64,000 bases of DNA. Source: Prinia subflava (Eukaryota; Chordata; Aves; Passeriformes; Cisticolidae). How positions within the stretch are numbered: the first letter of the stretch is position 1; the number at the start of each line of letters is the position of its first letter. The stretch lies in assembly GCF_021018805.1 (NCBI RefSeq), contig NC_086250.1, positions 61,815,322 to 61,879,321 of the forward strand. Direction: 5' to 3'. The notes under the pieces are model-generated. The model worked only from the letters and a program-made list of their open reading frames with translations. It was not told where the DNA came from and did not search any database. Below are positions 37,601-52,600 of the stretch, one piece after another. The position numbers and the translations under genes are program-made.

Positions 37601-40600
37601 AGTGGCTAACCAGTTTAGACTATGCATCACTAAAATGTAAACTAGCAGCAAAATTGCAGCTTTGGTGGCCTGAATAATTCTACTTTGAGATTAAACCCAG
37701 AAATTCTGATATTCTGCTTCCCTTAAATATGTGCATCTATGCATCAGACCAAAGGCAGACACTGGGCTCCCAACCTTCCCACATTAGTCATCTGTGGAAT
37801 AACTCAGTCACAAAGTTTGAAAGCTCTCTCCTACACATTAGATCAAAAACCTGAAAAATTCAGAACACCCTTCCTTTTTATGTGCTCCTTAGTTTTTGCC
37901 CAATTTCAACATTCACTTTAGAAAAACATAATACAATTTCTTGACATACACCCCAGAAGTTTAAGCAGAACGTGGTAAAAATAACAGCTAAGCAGCACCA
38001 GAACACAACCCTAGCTAAGCATTTTAGACTCAACAGAGTCACTTGCCTGTGACAATTCTGATGAACAAATAACTTCCAGAATAATTTAGGCATGCATTTT
38101 GCTGGATACACAAAAGGCTTAGAATAAGAAAGGGAAAAGGTCTTCATCTTTGGGTCCTCTTTGGAGAGTTGCTCAGTGATGACTCATAAAAACCAACACA
38201 CATGCAGCTCATTTATCACAAATGGGACATTTTCTACACTGCAGCTGTCAGCAGTTATTCTGAATTTACAGGGTAAACAGCAACAGAACTTCAACTTTGC
38301 CTTTACTAAACTGTGCTGCCAGGAGAGATGTCAGAAAATATTTTGAAAATAACATTAATTAGCTTTTATTAAATACATTCCTCTTTTCTTCTAGCTCAAA
38401 GAGACATTAACTCAGCCAAATAAGTGATACAAAAGGTAACAAAGAAACAATATAAAAAGAAATTTCTTTGCACTAATGAAACCAAAATAGATTGTACAGA
38501 AAGATGCACAGATGATTTCAATTCATTGGCACCATCAGTCCCATTTTCAGTAACCATTAGGTTTTAACAAAGCACAGGCATTGTCTCACAGGAGACAGAA
38601 GTGGACCAAACACCATGCTCATTTAAAGCACCTGAAGTGCCTGACATGACATTAAAGTCAAGTATAAAAATGCTGTAGTGTGTTTTGGCTTGTTTTGGAT
38701 TTTTTTTTTTGCTTGCATTTTGGGTTTTTTGGTGGTTTTTCTTTTTTCCAAACTAGGATTAACAAGATGTATTCAGGGCTCTGTAATTTACAGGATTGTA
38801 TCTTCAGAATGGCAAAACTATGAACTCAACTTCAGGTGTGAGCTTTTAACTAAGAAGAGAAATTTTAGTGAGTAAGCAGGAGAGAAAATGAAGGAAAATG
38901 CTAATGTAAGGCTCTCCTATCTTTGTTTTTCTGCCTTCAAATTTTCATAGTAGGACATTTCAGTCAGAAGGCAAGAAAAATAAATGTATGTGTGTCAGTT
39001 ATCACTGCACATACAGCATCATGGAGAAAACTGTGTCAAGGCAAAGGAACTCGGTAACCCTAGGCAACTCTGCAGAATTCTGCTGGGTATATTGCCAGGG
39101 AAAAAAAAAAAGAAAAATATTGAAAAACACAAACACTTTTAATCCCTCTTAAATATTCTTGTCCCTTACAGAGCTTATTGTATTTTAAGTATTTATAGAC
39201 ATCTTCCAATAATGAGGCAGAAAAAAGTAAATAATCAACAATCACAAATTATTTTTTACAGACAGATTAAAAAAACCCCAAAATGAACCTTTATCTCCTT
39301 TTCTTTTACATCAAAATCTGCCACAAAAAATATTTTATTTAGTTTGCTAACCTTTTTGGGATTTCAGATCCACTTTTCTTAACTGACTGACATAAACATC
39401 TATTGTCCCATGATATGTAGAGGCTTTTAGACTTCCATCTGATGAATCTAAAAAACAAAAGAAAAGAACTTGTGTATCATTCACTCTTTTTAACTAAACA
39501 TTGGTCAAAATCTTTCTTTATACCTCCATCTGACTTTTATCAATTCTTCTGTGTTTGAGAAGTATCATAATAATTTACAGAATGTCAGCCTTCACTTTGA
39601 ATAACAGATTTCTGAAAAACACAAATCACCCAGTGCAGAACTGGGGGACCCTCTGGTCCCCAGGCTGGAGCTCTGCAGGGCACATCTTTCTACAGGAATG
39701 CCTTGATCTTTGTGTGGAAATCAAGCACAAAACTTGAATACTAAGATCTCTCTTATTTTCCAGAAGAGTTCATTTGCTCGCACTCTGTGCAGGAAGAACT
39801 TTACGCAGGAAAGGCACCCCATGCAAAATCCAAGCAGTTGTTCACTGCAACGTCTTGTTACACAGAATAACTGAATACAGGCTTTGTAAAGCCTGGTTCA
39901 CTACATCTGAATTATCAACAAATGTTTAATATGTGCAGAAAAACGGCATTTGTTCTGTGCCCTAGAATAGGGAGGCCTAAATTTTCTTTTATACCTTATC
40001 AGCAGAAATTTATGATCATAAAACTTTGCAAAGAAGCATTTTTACAAAAAGAAAGTCTTTAAGAAGCTTTAATTATACACTTGAGTAGTCTTTCTTTGCA
40101 ATGCATTCCAACTTTAAACACACAGACTCCCACAATACTAAGTGAAGTCCTAAAGAGTTTACTCTCAAACTACTGAACAGGCTTATACCTAATAAAAATC
40201 GCAAAGAAATTATAAAGAAACTCCAGAGCATTAAAAAAAAATACATTTGTACATGAGCAAAAGGCAATTACTGAGAGGTATTTTAGAGACAATACTAGAA
40301 ATTAAAGCATTGGCAAGAAATCCTGAGATATGGGTAGACTGGTTTCTGAACATACATTGAAAAAACCCAACAGTCAAACTGTTAGAAGCAACTAAAATAA
40401 TAAAATAAAACCTGAATGAAACTTCTCATTTTAAAAAGCAAAAGCATTAATGAGAGAATTAACTTGATTAATCGTAACAAGGATGTCTCATACTAACGTT
40501 TTATGCTTGCCATACAGTTTCAGCTCTAAGTAAACTCATCTGGAGCTTTTCTGATCCCAGGTTTCAAGCACAGATGCCAAAGATCAGTGCACTGCTTACA

Positions 40601-43600
40601 ACAGCAAAAAACACAGAAAAGGATCTTTATCCCACAGCTAAAGCTGATTTCTTTGGAGGGGAAAGTAATTTAAAAAAAGTAGCTAATCCATACTTAGCTG
40701 AGAAACCGAGAAGGGCTTTGGTTAAAAAGAAAACATTAATAACTAGAACTGGATGTGAATGCTTCTGCCCTCTCAAGACTTTATGTATTAAAGAAGGTCT
40801 GTCTGAAACCTGAAAAAAGTTTTGCTTGTCTAAGTGAAAATGAAACATCAGTTTTAACTGATGACTTTTTGAAAAGGTTGTTCATAATAGTTGAAAAGTT
40901 GAAGTCATTAGAACTGGAAAATTTGACATGTATCAGTCTTTGTAATACACATTTTAAGTAGTGATCACTACAAGTTTTCATGCAAAAGCTGTTTTTGCAG
41001 ATATTCCCCTTCAAATTTAGTAACAGCCAATTACCAACTCTCCACATAATCTTGACAGAAACTTTGTTGGCAACAGATTCAGGAAACATCCAGCCTTCAA
41101 CATTTCAGCTTTAAACAGAACATATAAAAAGTTTCTTTATCTATCCTAGGAAGAAAGAAGAGTCTCCTGTGCAAGAACAGCTACAAACAGTCCACACAGC
41201 CCCAGCTGATGGTGCTTTAGAGGGACAACACGGATCCACTGAAGCTTTCTCTTCCCACTCCTCAAATGCAAAAGCAGCTCCTGTGAGATTCTTCCCAGTG
41301 AGAAGATAACTTTTTTAAATCTGTAAGAGTGAACAAAGTGCTCTTTCCTAGATCTGCAATTAATAAATACTAAAATAAAAAAAATCTCATTTTGTGAGAG
41401 ACTGGATTGTGTTTCCAGAAGGCATTAACACAAATAAAGGATGCAGGAGGAGGGCAGTATTTACCAGGAAAGCCAAAAACAGCCTCAAGGGAAATGGAAC
41501 ACTTTTCCATTGAGGAACAGTGTTTTGGGAAGACAACTTGCCAGATTTTGACTCCCAGAGTACCTCACTAATACAAAGTTTCCTATGGCTGAAGAAACTA
41601 CAGCAGAGTTTCAAAACCACCAAGAAGCTTGGCAGCACTAACCAAACACTGAAGCTGACACTACAATACTGTCCAGTAAACAACTGTTAAACTTTGACCC
41701 ATGGAAGTAACATGAAATATATTTTATGGAAACAGCTGAATATGATTTATGTGATAAATGTTACAGATATGATATTAAATACAAGTGTATAGATAAAATT
41801 AAGAATACCAAGAAACATGAATTGTTCATCATTTCTGCCAAGTCCATTAAAATGCTGTTTTAAGTTTGTGTCTCTAACTCTTAACAAATAAAGGGGAATA
41901 AAAGGAAAATGGATTAAAAACCTCCAAAGATGAGGCACAAAAAAGTGCCCAAATCTAAATAAATAAATATTTCAACAACGAAAAATTACCCTACACTAAG
42001 AAGCATAGGCTGATAGGATAAAATACGTAACAAATAGTAATGGAAACAATACATATTTTATTGTTATGACAGATCAAACCTAAGGCAATTTATTTTCAAA
42101 TATATACCCAGTGCTAGCTGATGTGAATGTGAATAACTGAAGTTAAAAATAAGGAAAAACGTATAGTTTGAATTCAGATTTTTCTAAGGACTGACAGGAA
42201 AAAGGCTTTCTCCAGTTTTTTCAAGGGAGAGAACAAGGACAAAGACTTTTACAAGAAATGGAACAGATGGTCATTCTTGAGCAGCTTCAGCTATTTAAGA
42301 ATTTACTGGTACTAAAGAAAAAAGACGAAAAAAAAGAACACAGTGAAGCAAGATGTCCTTGGCAAGGCCAAATGTCTGTTAAGTTTTATGAAAATTAAAC
42401 AGAGCTTGAAGAATAAAACCTAAGTCACATAACTTGCAAAAGACTGCAGAAAAAGATCAGTGAAAGGCCTACAAAGGTAACATTTAGTATGACTTCTCCC
42501 TTCACTTTATCAGCCAAGCACTAAAGAAAGGATTAAACGTGAAGTTTAAGAAAGTGAAGAAGTGATCTTCCCTTAAATCTAAGCAAAAACACTTTCTTTG
42601 ACAGTACCTAAAGATTGACCTTGTTCGTGGTAAAATCAGTGACAAAATCAATCTCTATAGGAACACAAAATATTTATTATGATTTGATTACAGACTGGAG
42701 GAAGCATAAAATTCCAACATATCTAAAGTGTGATGAAGATTTAATTTCTGCTTAGCTAGCTATCTAGTATTTCTTATTGACAGAAAACTGGCAAATACTC
42801 TTGGTTTAGTTCATTGTTCTAAAACTGTCATATGAAAAGTATTATAAGAAACTGAAATGTATTCAATAAATAGACTTCACTATTATTTATTGTTTAGAAG
42901 TCACTAATTCGCACATACTACTGAAAAACCCTTAGCACTCCTGACCATACTCACCATGGGGACCTGGCAGAACAAAAAATAAAAATCCATAAAGATACCA
43001 GGGATGATTAATGTTCTTTAAGGAAAGATTAAGTCTAATGCTGTCAGAATTGACATCTGAAAGATAAAGTTTCTTCAACTGTAAGATGTGTCTTAATGCT
43101 TAAGCTGAACCTGGTTCGTTAAGGAAAATAATCATCATCTGTTGATGGAAAAAACTACCTCCTATATTAAGAAACCTTTATTTAACACTCTTCATACCCT
43201 ATGAGTTTACTTAAGAGAAGGAAAAACAGCCTAGCAAGTTGAATTCAATTCTGTGGTTTAATGACTAACTCCTAAGAACGTTTTTTGCATTCATTTTCCA
43301 GGAGTGTTAATATAGAGCTCTTGGAAACATAAGAGGAGTTGTTAACGGTCCCTGAACAATTCTTAGAGATTATCCCTGAAATATCCTTAGTGAGTGACTA
43401 CAGTTAACACCAGCAGCAGAAGTCTTAAAGATTTGGGCCAGAGGAAATCTTTCTACATTCAAAAAATACACTGAGCCTTGTCTTTGATTTGTTTACTTCA
43501 ATTTTCTGCCACAGCAATAATTAGAATTTGAGTTTCCCACTCTAGTGTTTATGTGCTATAAAATGCACTGATATAAGGTATACTATAACTGATAGCTCTG

Positions 43601-46600
43601 AGTTATCCTGTCATATAAATTCCCAGGTTCCCCAAAAAAGGTTTATGAGCTATTTTCATTTCTGAAGGGAAAACTATTAGCATAATAGTTTGAAAACACT
43701 GACATTACCACAAGCCTTCCCATCACCTCCCCAAATAAGTAATACATCAATTATTAGCTTCCTGATATAAAAATTAAACATAGGTAATCACTGATAGCAA
43801 TAAATGTAAGACAGAGAACTACACTAAGGGCACAACTGTATTTGATGCAGACTTAGGAATCTTCTTGTGTCCTTTTATCCCTCTTTATCTAAAAGATGAC
43901 ACCCAGACTCAGTCTAACTTGTGCAAAGTCCAGCAGCTACTGGGTATCAAATGAGATCCTGTGCCTTGCCCAACCACAAAAGGCTGAGCTTGGAAAGGGT
44001 CTTATTCAGCCACACTTATCAGTGCTACTCCTGAAAAGGAGGCAAAAATATCTGTGAAATCAACTCCTTTTTACTTCCTCTGTGAATATATAGCTTCTAG
44101 AAAGGAGAAGGGAAGAGCAAGAGAGACAGAGAGAAGGCAGAACCTACCTACTGTGATACTCCCTCTTTTGGTCTGAAGGTTTGTATTACCTGTAACGAAA
44201 AGGGGAAAAGTGTTAAAAACATATTATTGAAACATATAATTTATTTATTTTTAATATTGTTGCTTTACAAACAGAAGTCTCAACACATGAGGGTAACAAT
44301 TAAGTGATTCCAGACAAAAAAAACACTGAATAAAGTCGAAGACATCACCTGGATTTGAGGGAGAAAAAACTGTAGAGAGGCATGTGCAAGGCTAATGCAC
44401 AATATTCTCTTACTTTATTTTGGGCAATTTTTTGTTAATTGCTCTGATGCCTGCAACAACACCAAGGATGACTGAAGCTCAATTGCATGAAGAACAGTTT
44501 TTATTTTCCTCTTTTATCTACCTATATCTCGCCTCTGCTGAAGGGAATCTTCTGTGTTATCTGCAAAGGCTGTGTCCTGGACCCACTGAACATTTCCTAC
44601 TCCCTCCAAACTTATTCTTAGGTGCATGACAACCCCTTGTCAACACTTCCATTGACTTTAGTCACAGGACACTGGACAAAGTGGAGAACATCAAAGTGTG
44701 TAAGGCACAAAATCTGCAGTGGTCTTCTACTGAACTTGCATCACTTTAAACAGCCACAGGTGTTCCAGCCTTAAAATTTCAAAATACTTGTTCTGCCCTT
44801 TCACCCATAACATCAAGAGAATCTGGCAGGACAACAGATGTACCTTGCAACAGAAGAGACATCTCCACTACTAACAGTCCAAATAAACTGTAGAAACTTC
44901 TACAGTTCCATGGATAAATGTGTCACTGAAAATGCTTTAAATTAAAAACAAAACCACACCATGTCATCCCTGCCATTCTCTCATCCTCCCAAGAGAAAGA
45001 CAGAAAGAAGAATAAGGCTGAAACTCAGGAACTGAGTGCAGCTTAGTAATACACAGCAGTCATAATTTTCAGATCTTTCAGAAGAGGTTTTAAAAATTGC
45101 AAATGGATTAAGCTCTACCCTATCTTGTGTAATTACACAGTAGTAAGCAATGATTAGGGCAGAGTGCATTCCACTGTATATGACCTGTATTTTTCTTAGT
45201 GGTTCATGGGTTGAAAGCTAAAAAAGCAGCCTATCATCAGCAGCCTTAAATTCATCTTTTCAAGCACATGCTGTACAAAATACATTGGAGTTCTGAAAAT
45301 CAGAGCAGAAACAAAAGCATTTTTCAATGACCTTGAATGATGTTTGGCTTCACTCTTTGCTGTTTTTAACAGGCATGCTATAATTATCCCACCCTTTTCC
45401 TCATTTTATCATGACTGGCACTTTGGTACAACCTACAAAAAGACCTAGGGTTTTGTGAGCCAGCAGCTCCCATGGAGCAGCTGAAGGTAGATATATTCTA
45501 TCAGGATATAGCCTCTGGGTCTGTTCTTTGTTTCTCTGGGGGTTTTCTTTTTTGTTTTGATAAGTAAATCCTTGAAAAATATTCAACATGTAGAAATCAA
45601 ATTCCTTTTAAACACATACTCATATAGCAGAGCCACCAATGCTGCACAATGTCAACACAATATACTGGTGTGAAAAGCTCACTTCAAACATCCAGCTAGA
45701 ACAAAAGCTGCTTTGGAAGCAGACAAATGTCCTGCACTGCCTACAGACAGTGCACAGAACTGCACTTTTGGTCATGGACCTGTTCTCTGAAGGCAAACAC
45801 TTAATTTAGGATTTTTAAGTTAGGCAAGTATTTCTTGGGGATATCAAGGGCAAAGACAGAAAGACCAGAGGAAATTAAACCAAATAATTGATTATTACAA
45901 CCAACTGATTTCAGCGTAATGCAACACTAGGGCATCCAAAACAATAATTTTATCAGAATATCAAGAACAGTGCCTTAGCATTTTGGGGCTTTGTTGCTGC
46001 TGAAGAAAGAGTTAGCTTTTCTATCATCTACAATCTTTGCTTCTTCAATGAACGTCATAAAATTTCAATTTGCCATATTGCAATCAGGACCAGTATAGGA
46101 CCAGAGGCAAAAGATGGATTTGGGATGTAAAGACAACACTTTATGCTGTGTTATTTATATTTCTTCAATTTGTTTTGGAGGCTCTCAACAAGGCAGGATT
46201 ATTTCAACGCACAAAAAAAGAAAAGAAACCATTAAGCAACATTTTACCACTTTAGAAATTAATTTTATTTTCACTTCTTTACAGGCATGTACTTTAGTCT
46301 GATGAAAATTTAAAATGTGAAGTTACAGCTCCACTCTACACACAGTGAAATCCAGAAACATGGCTGAAATGTATGGAACACTCTTTGGTATATCAAGAAG
46401 TTTATTTTCTGGAGGGATTATAGAACAACAAGCTCAAGCATTGGACTGCACTACCTTTGGGAGATGGCAGATACTCTATTTTGTCTTATTCAAGTCATTG
46501 ACAAAGCAGTCATATGTTCATCCTTTCCTATACATACCTCAGTGGGCAAATATATAAAGTAACCTCAGTAACCTTGTTTTCCAGTGTGATTCTTTTAGAT

Positions 46601-49600
46601 AATTGAATAGTTACTAGACTATGACAGAAGAAAAGGTCAAAAGCAAGTATAAAGTCCATCACAGGCTTTACTGATGTAAAGCAGTTTGCAAGGCTGATGT
46701 AAAGAGTTTTTTACTGATGTTTGCAAGGAAACTCAGCAGGGAAGAGCTGGGCATCGGGATGGGCACCATCTCCAGTGGGAGAGAGTGAAGGATGTCAGCT
46801 GCACACTGAGCTGTCTGATCAGGAGTACAGACAGCAAGTGCAGCCCTCCTGTCAGGCTGCCCTTAGAATATTGTGTCCAGTTTTGTGCTTTCAAGTCAAG
46901 AAGGACACTGGTGTATTTAACTAAGGCCAGAGAAGGCCACTGAGAAGATGAGCAACCCAGACCAAGCCACAGATGCTCTGAGAGCAGCTGTTTGTTTTGC
47001 TTTAAAAGGAGAAGGCTGAGAAAGAGTCTTCCTGTGGCCTTCAACTACCTAATGGGAGGGTATAGAGAAAAAAAGATTCTTCTCATGGTGATGCAGCAAG
47101 AATAAGGAAGAAGCAGCAATAATGGATTCAAGACATAATGAAAATTACCATCAAAAAAGGGTTTTTTTCTTAGCAGAAGAATAATTTGGGAGTGGACCAA
47201 GATGTCCAGAAAGGTCACACAATCTCTGGATTTGAAAACTTTCAAAGCTCAACAAGATCAGGCCTTGAGCACGCTTGGTCTAACTGAGACCACTTCAAAC
47301 ATTAGTTGGGAAGGAATTTGATATCTAGTCCAAATCTAAACTAGATTTATAAAATAAATTAATAATTAATGCAACTCAACCCAACACTGAGACTGCTGCA
47401 AAGAGGGGTTTCCTGCTCCTCCTGTGTGCCCCTTGCTGGATAAGGTTCACTGTAATGTTATTGTCTCTTAGATAAAGAAGAAATTTCTCAAGATCAAATT
47501 TCTTTTTCAGGTGTCAATTCAAAAGCTTAATATCACCTGACATCTATAATGCCTGTTACAGAAGCTGATAAAAATTACCCCCAAATAACTCCTTTCAAAA
47601 CAATGCCACTCATTTGCCACAGGAGTATGAAACATGCAAATGAGCAGTTGTGAAAGTTTGAGCTCTACCAGTGTCATGATAGTACAGCCTGAGTTTCAAC
47701 CACAAAATGTGTCTCAGACAGTTTTGTAAAGTCTGTGCTGCCCTAACTTCAATTTTCCCAGTGCAAAAGCAATGAAATCTATCTGTTTTGTGCAGGATGT
47801 GCTGATTTGGTGCCATCTATAAGTGTCAGCTGTAGGGAAAGGGTGACTTTAGTTGCCCAAGAAACAATCTCTCCAGGTGTTTACAGACAAAACTAACTAT
47901 TGCAATTGTTAGGAGCAAAAATCAGAAGTGAAAGTAACCATTTCTTCTAGCATAAATTTATAGTAGGAGTTGTCTGCTAATATGTGTTTGTATGGGTACT
48001 TTAAAAACCTTTGCTCTTACTATTAAAACATGATTAGAGAACATGGTATTTTACATAAATATTTCTTTCTCAAAAAAATAGGGTAAAATTACCAAGGAAA
48101 TGTTAATGTGCCATTTTTTAAAAACATACAGCTAAAATTACATTAGGTAATTAGTCTTTAGTAGAGAGGTCATGAAAATAATCCTGAAGTAATGTAAGAA
48201 ACGTCTGAATAATTTGATACAATTCTATTTGTTCACATTGCTCTTCAGCTTAATTGCAACAGGCATTACTGAAGCAAATAAGTTATTAATTTCAGAAGCT
48301 ATGATTTCATTTTTGCAACAAGACAACAAAAATAAACTCTTGGATGTGCACAAAGACAAGAACCATGATCACAAATTGATCACTCCACAATATCATTATA
48401 CTATATAAAGTTAGAAAAATCCAAACCAGCACAGCTTATCAGACAGAAGTTTCAGTAGAAGTTCCAGTCTACAGGTTAGAAAAATAAAATAACAAAAGAA
48501 AAAGCAGCTTATTTCTGTCAGTGCATGCTAAAATAAACTTTATCTAACAGATTTAGAAACCATTCTCACATTTAATACAAATGGACAGAGGAGCTGTTCC
48601 TTCAAGGAAGAAAAGTAATTTCTCAAGCAATATGACAACATAAAATTGCCAAGAAATTGTAGCAAATTCTTTTTAATGGATATAGCTGAAAATCTGGAAC
48701 TCTGACAGAACTGAGTAATTTTCTTTGTACATCCTCCAGTCTGTTTCACTCAATGTTAAATCACAAATGCATGACAGCACAGTCTGAATTCAGTGGGAGT
48801 TCTGTTAAATTAGAAAACCACACCAGATTTGAACCCCAACTGCTGCTTAAATAAAAGACTCTATAGTTTATTAGTTTTAGATCTAGAGGAAGGATACCAA
48901 AGGGTGGATGGATTAGAGACTGCTAAGAAGATCTAAGAACTTCTTCTGAAAACAGAAACTGTCACCACTCTTGATATAAGGTGCCAGCAAACACACAGGC
49001 TATTTCTAATAAGAACTTCTCTCTCCTACAATAGTTCTTAGTAGATGATCTAAGAGTTGCCTCTGTTATGAAGAAAACAAGGGATGGGGAGAGGGGAAGA
49101 GAAGCCTCCTGACAACTTTTAGTATCATTTTCATTGCTGAATATCAGAATATTTTGATCTTCTTAGTATGTGTGACATTTCTTTCCTATAATATACACTT
49201 TTTGCGAATACTAAGTGTGCTTATGAAACTGTTTTCAAAAATACAGTCTAAGTCTCTAATAAAGACAGAACTGTTTTGCTCATATGCTGTGCTGATTTAG
49301 TGATAGTTACTGTATTAGTCCATTTGTTACTGTGAACATTATTGAACACCTTCAAAGCAGCTTAATTTGTGACAGATTTTCCTTCTTACCATGAACACTT
49401 CCCAGCATAATATCACCAGATTCTGAAGAGAGAGATGCTGATTCTGCATAGAGATATTTTGTTTTCAGCAGCCCATCTTCAGTAGAGATATTGATGGTTG
49501 TCCCCTGCAGCTTCTCTATATTTACACTCTAGGAGAAACAAACATAATTGAAAATTTGTCATCACAGCTTGAAAAAGCAGTGGGAAGGAACACTATTAAG

Positions 49601-52600
49601 ACACAAAACAAATGGAAAGAGTTGTTGGTGCAGGACAAATGGAATCAGGTTCTTAGTTAAAAACTACACAAGACAAAACAAAATCTTTTCATCCAAGAGC
49701 TCTGATTTAAAAACTAATGATTCTTCACAACATTCCCATGAGTTACTACATCTATCATTCATGTGAAGAACCCAAGTAGTCACAAACAGATGAAAGAAAA
49801 ACTTGATTTAATTTTTAAAAATTAAACACTTCATTTTGAAAAGCAAAAGAAGAATTAAATTTAATTATGAAGACTGAATCTTCATACAGCATTATGACAC
49901 TTAGAGCATTGGTGATCAATTTTCTTCCACCACAAACTGAAACATCCACTGCCTTTGTTACATACAGCTATTTATGAAGATTTTTAACTGACTTACTTTG
50001 TAGATAAATCTTTGGTGAAGGTTTGCAGAAAAGCCCCACCCAGCTGTCCTTTTTCTCAGTATAATTTTCCTATTGCCTTGGTTACTCAGGCTTCTATTCT
50101 TAGACTTAAGCCTCAAGACATACAAAGCCTTGAAAAACCAGGGATAAGATCTCCATTTTTACTTCTTTTCAAGAGAAATAGAGAGAAAGGATAGAATATG
50201 AAAAGTTGCACTATGGATTTGGGAAATAAAAGGTGAAAAATGAGATTATCTATGTAAAAGAGATGAGCCACGTGATATAATGTCAATCTATTTGAACAAA
50301 ACAGAACAATTCACATGCTTGTACAACAACCATATGAAACTGAATTCTATTCTTAGTTATATTTGATTTATGATGGAAGCATTCAATAGTTCATACTTGA
50401 ACCCCCACTCAATTTGCTTTTATTTTGCTTATGCAGACTTGCAGTGAGTTGCACAAAATCCTTATTCATTACATGAAACAATACATGGCTTTCTAGATCA
50501 AATTGTGCCTTACTCAAATTATTTTTAAATCCTCCTTGTCATTTTAGCATTATCATCTTGTGCAAAAAAAGTTGACACAAAAAAATAAGTTTATCAACCC
50601 TTCCAGTCTAACATTGTATAAAGAATAAGCTATGGATGAAACAAGAGCTATTCTGAGAAACAGCCACCAGTGTTGCACAGTCTCAGTGCTGCACTGTATC
50701 CCAAAATCTGAGCTGAAGGGGTTGGTTTAGTATGGACTTGGGGCACTCCTAAGCAGGCAAAGGGAAGTTCAAAAAGCTACCTCTCTTACAATAGAATGAA
50801 AGTTTTAACTCTATTTAGATATATTATTTTATTTAAAGAATCTCACATACCAACTTTTTTGCAATCTCACATACCAACTCATTTTCCAGCCTCAATTACC
50901 TTTCTTAAAATGGCACCGTAATAAAGAGTTGTCTCAGCTCCAGATCAAAAGAAGTTACCATAAACAATAAAATAAAAACTACCAATACAAAGAACGTTTG
51001 TTTCAGAACAACCCAAATCTGGGTAGAGGTGTGGAGGAGGGAGAAGTCAGACTACTCAAATATAAGAATAAAAAAGTATTTCAGGTGGGGAAAGCATGGA
51101 AAAACAGGATTGGTTTTCAATGAAAATAAATAGGTTTTCAATCCCAAATTCTTTAACTCTTTTGGATTTCTGGCAGAACACAGACGTCTACTAAGCAAGT
51201 GTTATAGAAAAGTAACCATGGCACAGATTAGCTAATAACTCCCCAGACAAACAAATTTCATTATTTCTGTCTACTGAACCACCAGATCTTCTGGAAAAAA
51301 TTCCTTCCCTTGGGCATAGAGCCTTGGGGGTTGCAGTCACTGACACTGATCACACACTCAATCCACTGGTTTCATCTCCATACATCAGACTGAGAAGGTT
51401 TTACACCTGAACACATTTTCAAGATAAAAACTAACACCTTGCTATGTTTAAATAAGACATATGCAGCTCCTTCTGCACATATTCCTGCTTTTGGCCTTTG
51501 TTTTTGTGCTATCATTGTTCAAATGTCTTCCTAGTGTCTTCTCCCACTTCCCCCCTTAAAAATATTCTTCATTTCTCAAGTGCTTAGTTAGAGCCTTTTA
51601 CCACATCCTCTCCCTCCCCACCTCCAGGAGGGGGCTGGAAATGCTGACAGAGCCATAATTACATAATGATGACTGCAACTGATGGAAGAAACATCTCATA
51701 CAAACACACAGAGCAGACATAAGGCTGACTGATTATTAACAGAAGTGGCCAACTGAGAAAAGAAATTTGTCCTTACTAACTACGCTACAAAGTTTGTTAG
51801 TGAGAAGTTCAGTAACATGAGCTGAAATACTGTTGTGTAGCTGCGAATTTGTGCTAAAATTACTCACTTTACTCAAGTTACTACAGCTTTACAACTCTAA
51901 GATTGCCTTCTTGTAGTATTACACACTATATACAAATATTTGTGATCACAAAGAAGCACTTCAACTTAATCAGTATGACATTTGTTTTATTGTTTCAGGA
52001 GGATGATGTTTCTGAAAAGAATTAATTTTTAAAAAAGCATTTAAAGGCTCAAAGTAAAACAATATTCTGAACTATATCTTCCCATACAGATACATTTATT
52101 ACACAAAAGGCAGTCTAACTCCCACTTACAAAGAAACAGATGAATTAATGCTGACAGGTTTTGGAAAACCCAATGGCAAGTTGCTTAGTTTACAGCAGGA
52201 CATGAAGAACAGCTCCCAGCTGGCTCTAGGTGAGTGAACTGATCTGGGAACACAACCTACAAGGTTTGCCACAACAGTGCCAATCAGCACTCCATAGAGG
52301 TGACCTTGCATGCCTGGAACTTAATTTATTGTTTGGTCTCAAATCTATCCTTGGCAAGGAGGAGTTCCCCCATCTCTCATTCTTCCCAGGCTGTGGTTTA
52401 ATGTGTGCCTATGGATTCTGACAGAGCACACAGCCAAGCTGCTCCAGCCCCTGCTCAGCCCCACGAGTTCATACAGCAGTGCCCCAGTCTAATGAATCCT
52501 AATGCAAGCAGCTGCATGGACATTACACTACCTAAACACAAGACTGGGTGTGAGAACTGGAGGGAGTTTAGCTCTACATTATTTTAAATAAAGGAGAATT

